Of a stretch of 64,000 nt of DNA, positions 1 to 13,485 are shown piece by piece. This DNA is from Lumnitzera littorea. Its lineage: Eukaryota > Streptophyta > Magnoliopsida > Myrtales > Combretaceae. The notes beneath the pieces were generated by a model, which had not been told where the DNA came from, searched no databases, and saw only the letters and a program-made list of their open reading frames with translations. The DNA is taken from NCBI GenBank assembly GCA_024138015.1, contig JAMXBB010000002.1, positions 14,174,118 through 14,238,117 of the forward strand. The letters are read 5' to 3'. Position numbers and translations under genes: made by a program. Numbering within the stretch: position 1 is the stretch's first letter; each line of letters begins with the position of its first letter.

Positions 1-1022
1 TAATTTGATATGATATTTATGCATTTAATGTAAATCTTTTAAGATAAATGTATCTTGATGAAGTAGCAAACAGATTTGCATCGATATTTAGTAATGATTT
101 ATCAAAACCAGATCGAATTTGATTAAAAAAAAAAATTGGATCCGATCTCCTCTCTTTCTCTTTCTCTTCCTCGCGCCTAGTTGCTTATTGAGAGAAGATG
201 ATGCCTATTACGTGATGGTCACATGACCGGATGCAAAAAGAAAAAAAAAAGGAAACACATTACTAAAGTATGTATGGGAATTGAACTCACAACCTGCATT
301 TCCCTATCCAAGTTCGTGCACAAGACCACTAAGCTTTTGCTCTGTTCTCATTAACTTATGTATTGAGGTTATCCTTAAACTATAATGCTTAGCCTAACTT
401 TAATTTTTAATTTTAAACCTTGGCCTAATTTGCTTTAGTTGGTTTTAAATTGACCCAAATACACCAATATAATCCTAAAATACTGACATGTCAAAATTTT
501 TATTTTAACAAATTTTGAGTTTTATTTTAATTACTTCAATTAAACAATTATTTTTAAATTAGATAAAAGTACACTTTATGAGCTCAAATATTTTACTAGA
601 TTATTTTAAAAAAAATATTTTTTCTAATGAAGCCTAATATATTTTTTGAATTCTACTTAACCTGACCCTAAATGACTTATTGACTTCACTCGAATGCATT
701 TAGCACTTTTATCTTTTCAATTTTTTAAGATATTTTCTATTTTTCAATTTTTAGGGTTTAAATTTTTTTTTATGCATTTATTTTTTGTAAACCCAGCAAA
801 AAATTAAAATAAAAAATCAAGGATGGAGAAAATGAAGTGTCTATACCGAGCTCTTATACTTTTACATAGGAAGGAGAAATCAAATTCAGTTTATTACGTT
901 GATTTGATTTGATGTCCACATATCTATTGTTATACAGCCTAAGAATTAAGTCCTTTCAATAGCATTCACAATTTTTTCTTCTCCTAATTTTAAATGCTCA
1001 TAATTTCTTTCTTCATGATGGT
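1..1022. other. AT-rich intergenic DNA
   Basis: No coding region is visible. The stretch is AT-rich with short homopolymers. The only structure I see is a tRNA-like motif pair at 264-345, listed separately. Confidence 0.6.
264..345 (-). repeat. tRNA-like (SINE-head-like) remnant
   Basis: Read on the minus strand, 336-326 resembles a pol III A box (complement of ccactaagctt) and 287-277 resembles a B box (complement of ggaattgaact, two mismatches to the consensus). The boxes are about 49 bases apart start to start, the spacing of a tRNA. No cloverleaf with a convincing acceptor stem is apparent, so this is a decayed tRNA pseudogene or a tRNA-derived SINE head rather than a working tRNA. The A-run at 241-250 lies beyond its minus-strand 3' side as a T-run would in a pol III unit. 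Confidence 0.4.
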
Positions 1023-2480
1023 GTGACCCACATGATTTACAAGGGATTGAATGATATTAACATGAACACTCCTAAGTTGACAGGTGTGGTCTTGGGTATG
1101 CTCTTTGTTATCGTTCCATTTTGGCCTTTAAATTTGTTTGTTTTGTTTACAGGTCTCCCATCTCATTACCTTAAGGCTATTGAAGACTCATCCTCGAATC
1201 TTGTTTGTTTTTGCCTTTAGAACCTATAAAAAACTTATCACATTTTCCCTTTGGTACAACTTGCATAAATAAATTCTATTTCTTCCTTTAGTTTCCACTC
1301 AGAATTTTGTGGTCTTTTTGCATTTCCTCCTTAGTCATAAGTGATAGTATAGTCTTCTAGCCATCTTTCTTAAAGAAATAATAATTGACCCTTCCATCAT
1401 AAATTATACTATACCTCTGTCTAATTGCCAAGGCTTACTAAGTAGGGTATGGGCTACCCTCCAAGAAAGTACATCACAAGTAATTATGTTAGAATATTTT
1501 CCTATAGAAAAAGGAATTTGTACTTACCTTTCAACTCAAACTCTGTCTTTCTCATTGAACCACTCTAGACTGTAAGGAGTAACATGTAAGGTAGTCTTTA
1601 GGCCTATCTTTTTCACACACTCACTTGAGGTTGCTTTGCACAATTCCCTCTATTAATGATCATGGAGCAATTTTTTCCCTACATTAAACGAGTGTAAAAC
1701 GGATTTTCTCGCTACTCAGCGTTGGAACTTACCTTAGCTAATAGTACATTTCTTAACACTAAACTCATTACTAGTCCTTCAACTATCTTCACTTCATCTC
1801 ATTCAAATATTATTGCTTGTCTTTCAAGTAATGCCAAGTCTCCTTATCATCCTCTTTAGTATCCACTTCAAATTTTGGAATGTCACCCTTAGCCACTATA
1901 ATAACTCCTATTAGGACATTTGATGCGATATGCCTAAAACCTAGACACTTAAAACACTTCACTTCATTCATTTTCTTCCTTATTTGTCTTTACTCATCTT
2001 CCAATGGCTTCTATAAAATTGGAGTTTTCACAACACCACTACCATTCCCCTTCTTTACCTTGTATATAGGTTATTCTTTGTCAACCAAACCAGACTGTTG
2101 TATTAAAGCCTTGGAATTAGTCCTCTTCAATTGCTTCTCAATCTTGCTAACTAATTTAATAACATCCTTTAAGCTATTTTATGATGGCAAGACAAGATTA
2201 TCAAATAACTCATACCTTAACCATGAGGTGTATCTAGCCATAGCTGTTGCAATGACTTTATTGCTTCACATTTAATAGTTAATGTTTCAAACTCTTTAGT
2301 ATATTCATTAATACTCATATTACCTTGCTTAAAAGTTTGTGACCTGAGATACATTTCATTCTGGTAGTTTTGAGAAATGAAACGCCTTTACATCAACCTC
2401 TTCATTAACAACCAAGTTTTCACCTCCTCTTCTCCATCTCTCATCCTTTAGGCTTTCACACTCTCCTAACAAATCCATGC
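1023..2480 (-). pseudogene. Chromovirus-type Ty3/gypsy gag relic
   Basis: The minus strand encodes broken gag. Around 2340-2110 it reads INEYTKEFETLTIKCEA and, after frame changes, a stretch ending KDVIKLVSKIEKQLKR, which matches the end of the retrotransposon gag domain of plant chromoviruses. At 1962-1914 there is a zinc-knuckle remnant, KCFKCLGFRHIA: the two cysteines and the histidine of CX2CX4HX4C are present but the last cysteine is lost. Several stops and frameshifts interrupt it. Downstream, 1880-1020 is too decayed to assign; protease would be expected there. No LTR of its own was identified; the inverted repeat at 2.6-8.8 kb begins just beyond its 5' side. Confidence 0.55.
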
Positions 2481-2610
2481 ATACGGAGACAATTTCAAAG
2501 ATGCTAACTTTACCTTTGTCCATTCATCTAGTTCATAACATCAAAATAACTTCTTTATCTTATACTCCTATTTTATGTAATCTATAAGCCCTAAAGTTAA
2601 GTCAAGAGGT

Positions 2611-5496
2611 CGTAGGATTGAACTGAGAACACAAGGTTTAGGATGATCGATTAAATGATCCGATTAAATCCAAATTATAAACTATTGAGAGAAATATTAA
2701 TAAAAATAACCCCGTAAACTTGAATTTAAGAAAATAAGTAATAAAATAGGAGACTATAAAATTTTCAAATTTTAAGTATAATAATTGCTAATTACCGAAA
2801 AGGCGAAAAGTGTAATCTAATAACTAATAAATTACTAGAGATAGATTATATGTATACTAAAAATTATAGAATGACCTAAATAATAATTAGGAATATTCAC
2901 ATGTACCTCACATGTATTTACATGTAGATAAAAATACGCGAAATTACCTAAATTGACTAAAAACTTAGTAAATAATTAAAGAAAATTATTAATTAATTGT
3001 GGAAAAATAAAAAAAAATCAGAAGGGTATGGAATAATCCAAATCTAGTTGTGGCAGGTCAGGATCTGAAAAAGAAAAATTACCTAATTAGAATTAAGCAA
3101 TACACAAGCCAAAAATCAAGGAAATGGGGCAATGTCATGTCTAATTAATGCATATTAATTACCAAAAACGTCTATAAATAGGGGAAAAATTCACAGAACA
3201 CCTTTGGGCAGTGAGGAATTGGAGAAAAATAAAGAGACTCGAAAATTCAAGAGAAAATCCAGAAAACAAAAAAAGAAAAGGAAACTGTGCAGTTAGGGCC
3301 AGTGAGCCAAACCCATACTTTACCACCACCTGGGACCGAGCCACCACCACTACCCTACTCCAGACCCATCGTCTAGGCCGGTCGACACACTTGGACCGGA
3401 GTTGGATGACCAAAAAGCATCGAATCGGTGAGTCCCTTATTTGCCCCGATTTTGTATAATTTCGTAAAATTAGTTATTTTGCTTAGAAAATTATGAAACT
3501 TGTTATTTTGAGGTTTTATTATATGTAGATTTAGGGAAAAATAGTGATTTAGTTTAATCACGTCTGAAAATATAGGATTCTTAACAAATGGAACAAAACC
3601 GAGTATGATTAGAACTAAAAATAAATAAGCTTAGGAGTGTAGTTTAGAGCTCAATTTTTTTCCGTAGAATGCTTATATGATATAGAACAGTGCTATGAAG
3701 CCATTTTTCTAAAATTATTTTTCGAAATTTTTAAGTTAATTTTTAGTCCTAAAATGATGGAAAAATTGGATAATTTTGGGTTAATTAGGTGATTAAGATA
3801 CTAATTACTGATTTAGATAGTAATTAGATGTTTAGGGATGTTAATCTCTGATGTGGAAACCTAATCCTAACCTTTGGAGTATTAAGTATAGTTAATTTAA
3901 GAAATTAGGTAGTTATTGCAAGAAATTAGTAATATGTGGAATTGAAAATTAATAAATCTAAAAAATTAAGGTTATTTAGATAATATTATAATAAAAATCA
4001 GAATAATACTAAATCTGAAATAAAAATTTAATTTTAGGTAATTGTATAAAAATGTAAAATTTTCTCACATCGGGAATAAATTCGATATCCCAATTAAGAA
4101 TAACGTGTACCGAATAGTTTAGAATACTAAATTAAAACTCAATAGGATATTTGAATACTCGAGCTTAATGTGATTAATTTCACATTAGGATTCGAGCATA
4201 GTTACAACTTAGGAATCAAAATTATAATCTAATTTAGGGTCTGAACCTTAAAATAGAGTAGAAAGAATTATTAGTATATAATAGGTATACATGGAAAAAG
4301 GAGTTAAATTATAACTTAAAATATGAATCCTTAAAGCATAAGTACTAAAAAGACCTATTTGTATTATAGGACACCCGAAGACAAATCGGCTTGCAACTAA
4401 GCAATCGGGTGATTGAGAAATTCCAAGTAAGTTGGGTTATTACTTATTGTAATAGAGTACTATTTGTATGGTACTCGGAGACTTAGGATTGTATATGGTT
4501 GTGATTGTAAGTAGTTTATGCATGTGTTTGACGTATCTGAATTCGTGCTGAAATTGTGGTATGATAGATTTTGTGTTATGATTGAATTAGTGTGAATTGT
4601 TTGAAAACCCTAAATGAAATTTAATCTTATTCGACTTTAATGACCAAAAATGCCATGCATTGCAACCTGTTTAGGGATCATTAGGATTCTCTAACCAAAT
4701 ACAGGATAGCACAAGATTGCATAATGGTTCCTTTTTCATCCTTAGTCGAACTAAGTGACAGGAGAGGAGGTCACGGCAAGGGTGAAGTCAATGGTTCGAA
4801 AGTAGTCATAGGAGGAGCGAGGTCTCTATTGCACAAGCCTGGGTTTGGTTGTGAGTTGCTACATAACATGGAACTCCTCAACCCGAATTAGAGCGGGTGA
4901 AATTTTTCTGATTTCACAACGGATCGGACTACGTTGTGTGATGACACTTGATTGTTGCATTGCATGAAAATAATTGATTAATAATCTTATTTGTGCTTGT
5001 ATGCATTCATGAGTCTCCAATTCAACTTACCGAGCTGTAGTTGCTCAGACCTTTATAGATCCTTTTACAGGTCCTGATTTCTGAACTCTTCAAGTAATAT
5101 GCCGCCTTACATTACCCAGAGGTTAGTCCTTTTTGAAGCCGGGGGTGTGAGGATCAATTTATTTAGTAATGATGTGTAGCTAGAGTGTCTTTGTAGTTAA
5201 GGATAAAAGACTGATAGTTATTATGTAATTTAGTGAACTGTTGTGTTTATGTAAAACTTCTTGGGAAGCTTTATGGACTTACATATAATTATACATGTTT
5301 ATTAAAAGTTTGTAATATTTATCATAATTGTAGTTTAACTGTTAATCGGACTGTTTACTTCAAAGTGAGGAGTCATCGACGCCTTTTGTTGATCATGTTT
5401 ATGGTAGGCACCGTAAGGCCAGTTACTATCATAGAATGGTTTACATGGCAGGACTGTTGTGACTCTGCAACTTCGGGGCATAACATAATCATTAAA
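2611..5496 (+). repeat. Left arm of long inverted repeat, LTR-like
   Basis: This arm is an imperfect reverse complement of 5881-8822. Matching blocks occur throughout in mirror order: 2634-2750 with 8680-8810, 3430-3560 with 7880-8010, 4680-4900 with 6480-6690, and 5350-5480 with 5890-6030. The coordinates of paired blocks sum to about 11,380-11,430 all along, so the arms are collinear with small indels. A TATAAATA box at 3173-3180 inside the arm, the long AT-rich body and the absence of coding potential suggest an LTR or LTR-plus-leader of a retrotransposon. I could not find clean TG...CA ends, so the family is unassigned. Confidence 0.7.
3173..3180 (+). promoter_or_regulatory. TATA box in left inverted-repeat arm
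   Basis: TATAAATA followed by GGGG. The same octamer occurs at the mirror position on the minus strand of the right arm (8256-8249). That supports a retained LTR-type promoter in both arms. Confidence 0.4.
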
Positions 5497-5880
5497 TGTA
5501 CCATTGCTAGAAAATATTGATATTTTCATCTTAATCACATTGAGACCTAAGTTAATATTATTGTGACCCCCTTTCTTATCTTACTCATTATCACTGTAAC
5601 GAGTCCTTCCCCTATACTCATAATTATCATTTCACCTAATGATGAAATTGTCATGGACCTCCTCCTCTATATCTACAATTGATCTCCTATTTTCCCCATG
5701 ACTCCATGCTTTACAAGTGAGTTGCCCTCTCTCTTGATCTTGATCTCTAGTCATTATATAGTTCATAGACTTATTTAGATGCCTCATTTACTCTTCTAAG
5801 CCATTCCACCTTTGAACACTTACACTCACTCACTTTGAGCTAATACTACGATTCAAAGACCCTTACTTACCTCTATTTCC
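5497..5880. other. Spacer between the inverted-repeat arms
   Basis: About 384 bases separating the two arms. No ORF or repeat is recognised. It would form the loop of any fold-back transcript. Confidence 0.5.
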
Positions 5881-8822
5881 ACTAATAGTTATTACGCCCC
5901 AAAGTCATAGAGTCCCAATAGTCTTACCGTATAAACTAACCTATGATAGTAACTGGCCTCATAGTCTTTATCATAGATGTAATTTACATAAGGTGTCAAC
6001 GACTCCTTACTTTGAAGTAAACAGTCAATTAAAATTAATGTTAAAATTTACATAAAAAACCAGAATCCTTAAGACATATATACATAATTACATTTAGATT
6101 GTCTGATAATCTCAGGAAATTATACATATTATGGTAGTTTGTTAACTAACATATCACAATATCAGTTCATAAACCTAAATGACCTAAGAAGACATTAAAG
6201 GACTCAATCGTACAGCCAATTAATTCTTACTCTCCCATAGCGCTTTAAGAAGAAACTAACCTTAGGGTAATTATACCGCAACATATTAATCAGTGCTTGC
6301 AAGAAAATCTATAAGGTTATGAGCAATCAATAGCTTAGTAAGTTAGGATGAAGACTTATGAATGCATAACAAACATAAGTAGGGTTTTCAAACAATTAAT
6401 TATATGAAATGCAACAAGTAAATACCATCGCACAACTTGATCTGGTTCGTTGTAAAATTAAAGTAATTTTAATCACTCTAATTCGGGTTGAGGAGTTTTC
6501 ATGTTTTATACAATAGCTCACAACCAAACCTAGGTTTATGCAATGGAGACACTGTCGCCCTCTACTCCCCTCCCTCAAATGACTAACCTTCGAACCATTG
6601 CCCTCATCCTTATCGTGACCTTCTCTCCTATCATTTAGTTCGGCTAAGGATGAAGAAAGGACCATTATGCTGTCTAACGCTATCTTTTTTGAAGATATCG
6701 GTGTTTGGTTGGAGAATCCTAATAGTTCCTTAAAGAGTTGCAATACATGTCTAATTAAGATATTTAGGTTAGCTATGATTAAGTACGATTTAGAGTGATT
6801 AAGCAATTTCACACCATTCAATTCACAACAATCACCAAAACATAACATAGATTTCAGCATAAAATCAAATACATACAAACACAGGCATATAACTACCTAA
6901 AATCACAATCACATATAATCTTAAGCCTCCAAGTACTTTAAAATAGTACTCTATAATACAATAAAGTAATGAACCTAACTTACTTAGAATCCTTAGTTAG
7001 CTTACTTAACTGGTCGCAGGTCACCCATCTCTACGTGTCTTATAATATAAATACTCATTTAGTATTTATATTCTTATGATATATATAAATTTTAGGTTAT
7101 GATTTGACTCAATTTTTCCATATATATATATATATTATTTATTATTGATTCATTTTAGATTAGTTTTGGAATCAGTTTCCGAATCCAGTTCTGATTTAAG
7201 TTTTAAATCAGTTTTAATTACAGGTATTATACATAAATCCTAAGAATGCATACTAAGCTATAATGTGAAATTAATCACATTATACTTGAGTATCTTACGT
7301 ATTACTTTTAGTCGCTAGTTAGTATTCTAACCTGTACGGTATACTCTATTCCTTGTTTATGTACTAAATTTACTTTCGATGTAAGAAAAATTAATATTTT
7401 TCATATAATTATCTAAATTTGAGTTTCATACCAAATTTATTATATATTACTATTATCATTATATTATCCATTTTAACCTAATATTTTATATTTATTATAA
7501 TTCCAATTTCACATATTATTAATTTTTATATATTCACTACATATTACACCTAATAATTACATCTAATAATCCAAATGCTACAACTACCATACCACATTAG
7601 AAATTAACATCTTTAAACACCTAATTACACACTAAATTAGTAATTATCCATTTAATTACCTAAGTAGCCTAATATTACCCATTTTATACATTATTTTCAA
7701 GCCTAAAAATCATCTAAAATTTTCAAAAATTAAATTTAAAAAAATCTCTTCGTAGCACTATTTTACATCCTTTAAATAGTTTGTACGAAAAAATTGAGCT
7801 CAAAACTATGCTTGTAAGACTATTTATTTCTAAATCGAAATATGTTTGGGTTTACGATGTTTCTAAAACACTACATATTTCCAAATACAATTTAATCAAA
7901 TCAATATTCTTCTCTAAATCTACATACATAAAAAATCAGAATACTAAATTTCATAATTTTTTGAATAAAATTGATAATTTAAATAAATTAAACAAATTCG
8001 GGTTGAACTCAAACTCACTTGTCTGATGGACTTCCAACCACCAGTGGTGGTCTTATGGGTGTCGATGGCCTGAGGCGGTGGTGGCGATTCGATTCCAGAT
8101 GGTCATAGGTCGTGAGTTTGTTCTATAAGTCTTAATTGTATAGATTTTTTCTAATTTAAAATAAAAAACTCTAATCCTCTCTTTTTGAGTTCTCTATATT
8201 TTTCTTTCATCCCTAACTAATTAAATGAGCTTTAGTTAGAATTTGGGGTATTTATAGGGCAACTTAGAATTTTTTTTTAATTTTTGGGTTGACATTTGGC
8301 CCTTATCCCTTCCTTTTTGGCTTTCTAGTTGTCTTAATTTGATTGGGTAAATTTTTCTTTTTAATCCCTAGCTTGCCATGACCTTGATTTGGACAATTCT
8401 TCACTTTTTCTGATTTTTTATAATTTTTCTTGATTTTTTTGTAATTTTCTTTAATTATTTAGCGTTAATTTAGTATTTTTCGAACATTTTAAGTTATTTC
8501 ATGTAGTTTGATCTATATGTAAATACATATGGAGTACAAGTAAATACTCCTAAATATTATTTATATTATTCTATGATTTTTAGTATACATATAATTTATC
8601 TCTATCAACTCGTTAGTTATCGAAACTCATTTTACGTATTTTCGATAAATAACAGGTAATATACTTATAATTTGATATTATAATATTCTATTATTTTATT
8701 ACTTATTTTTCTAAATTCAAAATTACGATGTTACTTTTACTAATATTTCTAGTTTCATCTTATAATTTGGGTTTGATCGAACACTTTATCTGATCACCCT
8801 AAATTCCATGAATTGAATCCAA
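5881..8822 (-). repeat. Right arm of long inverted repeat, LTR-like
   Basis: Reverse complement of 2611-5496 at roughly 70-80% identity as judged by eye. It carries the mirror TATAAATA at 8256-8249 (minus). Short ORFs inside it, for example 6396-6878 on the minus strand, have no recognisable protein features and lie in non-coding repeat sequence. The two arms may be two copies of one LTR inserted in opposite directions, or a head-to-head rearrangement. Confidence 0.7.
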
Positions 8823-10887
8823 ATTTTCAATTGTAAAGCTTACAGTATTCGGCATATATACTATTAAGAATTCAAGAATTGGATCTAAAGCGTGTGAACT
8901 ACTTGCACCGATACTAACTTGATGTGGATTAGAGTCGTACAACATTGTCAAACAATCAAATATTTGCAAAGTTAGATTGATATTACCATAATCTAAGCTA
9001 AATAACCTAAATAACTAAGTTGCCACATTCTATTGTGAATGAATATATTGATAAGACAAAACATAAGAGATTTACATTCTATAAGAAATACTATAAACTT
9101 AACAACTACTGAAAAACATAGAAAAGATACTATTTACATGAACCTTAGTCTAATGAAAATAACATAATTAATATTAAAAAGAAGTAAATTGTGAAACAAG
9201 TCAACTCGATTCAATAACATGTTAACGAGCACATTCACATCTGTGCTTGTGGCGATGTTTCTCTTTGTTGCCTTCTTCTCCAAGTTATACAATTTTTATG
9301 GGCATGCTTCAAATTGTTTGGGGCTTACTTAGAAGTACGTTGGGGTCTATGGTTGTGTTTCTAAGCCGTTCTCCTCTTGACCTCTTAGACCACCAGTCTT
9401 TCTCTTAGGATGCTTTTCAACAGCATTCATGCCTAAATTCACAGGCATATTCTTTGCTATCTTTCCATTTTGGCCTTTAGATTTGTTTGTTTTGGTTCGC
9501 GGGTCTTCCATCTTGTTTCCCACCTCTTCTAGCTTCCAAATAGTGCTTATCCTAACCTTGATTCCTATCATTTTTGATAAAGATAAATGAAATCAAACAT
9601 ATAATTCCTAAACCACTAGCTATTGCGGTATTCATCTATTAGATAGTAAGAAACCACAACATGAGTAGCATCCTTGTCTACTTATATTAATAGTATTATG
9701 TAACCAAAATACCTCATTTAATATAACTTTAAAAATTTGTTTTCATCATTTTATATAACCATATTATGTAACCAAAAAACATTTGTCAATATAATTATCA
9801 CATTTCACTTATAGGCACACAATATGATAGTTTTATTATGACTAAATACATTAAACTGTAAAAAGCAAATATGAAAGAAGATAAAGAAAGGTTTTAATTA
9901 TATTAATATATTACGTGAATAGATTATTAATGTATTAGTACAATAAATTTTTAACATGTGAGAATATGGAGTATTAGTATTAATATGTGTTTAAATATCA
10001 TTAATATTTACCTATATTTATCATAACACTTGGCCTATTAGTTACCAGTGAATCCTTTTTGAAGAAGACATGGGTTAAAAATTGAAAAAAAACTGATGAG
10101 AAAAACACTAATAATTTATGACCATGCTAATCTAAGTACAACTTCATTTATTGATAAATATGTAGCTAAAAAAATTATGATAATATCTTAATTAAATAAG
10201 TTATAGTCCAACATTGCCTTACTCACCATAGCACCACTGCATATTTCAAAGATATGGCTATAATTTCTAGGAATTATGGAAACTTTGGTATATTCTTGAA
10301 ACTCCTCTCTAGTTTTCATCTATATTTTCTTCATTGTCTAACTTTAATTTATCCTTTTTTTATATGTATATTTTTTCTCATTTCATCCCTTTTATCTTTG
10401 TTGAGGACAAATGAAACCAATATATTATCACCAATACATACACCATATTCTTTGTTTTTTTTATTTAATTTTTTCCCCTTAAACCGAATATTTTTCTTGT
10501 TTGTTTAGTAATTACCCTTAGCTCTTAGACAAAGATAAAAAGCATACCTTTGGCTAGTAATGTCTACAAACTTAAAAACTCATAATATCTATATTTTATT
10601 TACTCCAAAGATCCAAATCGGTAATACTATAAAATTGCAATATAAGAGTCAACTTTCACTATTAAATTCTTTAAAAACAGTTCTAAAACATATAATAGTT
10701 GAGAGAAACACTATAAAGTTATAAACTTTCAACATATCTAAGTATGTTGGTGTCGCTTCTTGGTGGTAGCATGGTGGTGGTGAGGCGAAGTTGATATCTA
10801 AGAGGGTAGCAGTAAGAAGAGAGGATGGAGGTGAGAGGAAAAAAAGAGGATAGACAAAGAGTAAAGTTGAGAGCGAGAGATCTATGT
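8823..10887. other. Intergenic DNA with a dispersed repeat fragment
   Basis: AT-rich sequence without a supported gene. Bases ~9440-9530 resemble ~1085-1170, sharing the core ccattttggcctttaratttg, so a fragment of the same dispersed element lies in both places. The minus-strand 74-codon frame over 9347-9571 covers this fragment but has no recognised domain. Confidence 0.4.
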
Positions 10888-11061
10888 TACGTTTGATTTA
10901 CTGGAATGTAATTGTCATTCTTATTCCTTACCTTCACCAAGAGAGTTCCAATTTCTCGCAATATATACTTTTTATTCCAAAAATACCCTAACTACGAAAT
11001 CATATTAGAGGAATTGTTATTCCTTTTCGGTTTTATCCCATTCTAGTGAATCAAATGAAAC
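10888..11061. mobile_element. Small MITE (about 175 bp)
   Basis: The left end reads gtttgatttactggaatg (10891-10908). The right end is the near complement, cattctagtgaatcaaat (about 11040-11057). The terminal inverted repeats enclose about 130 bases with no ORF. This end type is common in short plant DNA-transposon derivatives. The superfamily is not certain because a clean target-site duplication is not obvious. Confidence 0.55.
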
Positions 11062-11718
11062 ACGAGAGTTAGATTTCAAAACTAAAGAGAGGACCTAGGG
11101 TTCTTTACTGATTACTATCTTCTTAAGGCATATTATTCGGTATGCACCAGCAGATAGTGGATGATAACACCAATATATGTGTGATAAAAAATATTAGCCT
11201 ATGCAATGTATGCTTTTCAAGGTAATTTATCTTTTGGTACAATTTATCTTAAGAAAATATATATATTTTAAGTAAAAGTATGGATATTGTTTGAAATTTG
11301 AGATGGAAATATTATTTTAGTACTTTTTAGTGCATTAGATTCCGAAACTCAATTTTAAATCTTGTATGGTTTTAGAATAATACTCAAACTCATCTTAAAA
11401 CCCTATAAGGTTTGTTAGTGGTAGTTTTTCGTAACAATGCACCTATTTGCATTCTAATAAGAGATGAATCTTTATGCTACTAAATTACAAATGCTTTAGT
11501 TTATGTGGTTCTAATTTAAATAATCATTTTTAAATGCAATTTGTATTTTGGTTAAAAAAAAAAGAAACATTACATAAAACTTATAATGACATTATATGTA
11601 CACGACATGTGATATACATACACTAGGAACTTTTGCATTCTAAGATGTCAAAATGGATATATATTTGTATATTTTGATCTTTTGATTTACATGGACTTTG
11701 ACTCTACTATTAAAAAAA

Positions 11719-13485
11719 AAAAATTATGGAAATATCACAACCCTTGAGAACTTGGCTATATTGTGGATTCACTCTTAAAACTTTCAAAATGAGTTCTATG
11801 ATTCCTTAAGTTTTTATTTGGTACAAATTCACTTCCTAAACTTTTAAAATGAGTTTTTTGCCCTTTAGACTTGAAACAATTTCTAATGTTATGTCAATTT
11901 AATATTTTTTATATAAAAGAAAGGTATGTTCATTGGGATAATTAATGATAATGCATAATATATTGTATAAATATAATATATAGTATACAAATATAATATG
12001 TGAAATATATACTATGAAGCATATATTAAAATTATATTAACATATGTCATATACTCACTACTATTGTATATTATAATAAGATATATAAGATATGTTATAT
12101 TTACTGCACGAATCATATTTTGTGACAAATGATACACTATATATGTTACATAAATTAGGTAACTATTCAATCATTTAATTAGATGATATGTATATTTCAT
12201 ATCCATTTTAATTAATGTATTAGATACGTTTAGAAAGAAAACTACTTTGATTATCATGATTGAATTTTCAAAACATTAATGGATTGAACTAGTATATTAA
12301 AGTATTTTGAATTATAAATTATCTTTTTAACTCTTGATATTTCTAAATATTATTATCAATTATCACTAGATATAATATGATCCTTTTACATCATTTTGTC
12401 CTTCATATATTAAATCATCACATTAACTTTCAATTAATGTATTTATAAAATAGGAAATGGTACAATAATAATTTAATTGTCATTTCGTATTTAATAAAAT
12501 AAGCACTAATTATTGACTAAGATGTATTTATTTTTCAAATAAAAAATACAACTATTGTAATTATAATGAATATGTAAAATTTTTATTAAAAATATTTCCT
12601 TTAATTACCATATAAGGTTATGAATACATTATCATTAATATATTATACATTAAAAAAAAAGTGTGTACATCATACATGACTAATTAAGATGGATATAAAA
12701 TATAACCTTTATTTGATTGAATGGTTGAATAATTACCTAATTTACGTAACATGTGCAATAAATATATAATACATCAATTTATCACAAAATACGATTCCAT
12801 ACAGTAACATATAGCACATCTTATATATGTTACTATAATATATAATATTAATGAGTATATGGCATGTATTAATATAATTTTAATATATGCTTCATAGTAT
12901 ATATTTCACATATTATATTTGTACATTATATATTATATTTATATAATATATTATACATGATCATTAATTATCCGAATGAACATACCTTTCTTTTATATAA
13001 AAAATATTAAATTAGCATAATGTTGGAAATTGTTTCAAGTTTAATGAGTAAAAAACTCATTTTAAAGGTTTAGGAGATGAATTTGCACCAAGCAACAATT
13101 TAGGAGATTAAAGAACTCACTTTGAAAGTTTGGAGAGTGAATTCATACCCTAAACTTAGTATAGTTTTATGTGTTTCATATTGCATGGTTTGATATATCC
13201 CCATGTATGTATCTTTTTTAAATAAAAAATGTTAAATGGATATAATGTTGTAAATTGTTAAAAATTTTGGAGGCAAAAAACTTACTTTAAAAATTTAGGG
13301 GGTAAATTTGCACTAAAACTAAAATTTAGGAGGTCAAAAGACTCATCATAAAAGTTTTTTTGGAGAGTAAGTCTATAGTAAAGTGAAATTTAAGGGATAA
13401 AAAAACTCACTTTGAATGTTTTAAGAGTAAATTTGCACCAAAACGTAAGTTCATGAGGGTTTTTTGTGACTTCACCAAAAATTAT
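11719..13485. mobile_element. Non-autonomous Mutator-like element (MULE), 1.75 kb
   Basis: A 9-base direct repeat, aaaaattat, flanks the unit at 11719-11727 and 13477-13485; 9 bases is the target duplication size of Mutator-type transposases. The element (11728-13476) has related ends: GGAAATATCACAA...CCCTTGAGAACTT on the left, and on the right the complement of GGTGAAGTCACAA...CCCTCATGAACTT. Inside the ends are long inverted arms (about 11.74-12.27 kb against 12.65-13.14 kb). The subterminal region holds repeated ~55-base modules of the form actcactttgaaagttt...gtgaatttgcacca: two at left, about five at right. No transposase is present. The AT-rich flank weakens the duplication evidence somewhat. 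Confidence 0.7.

Noticed and set aside
6396..6878. 160-codon minus-strand ORF
   Set aside because: It lies inside the right arm of the inverted repeat, its counterpart in the left arm is not open, and no domain is seen.
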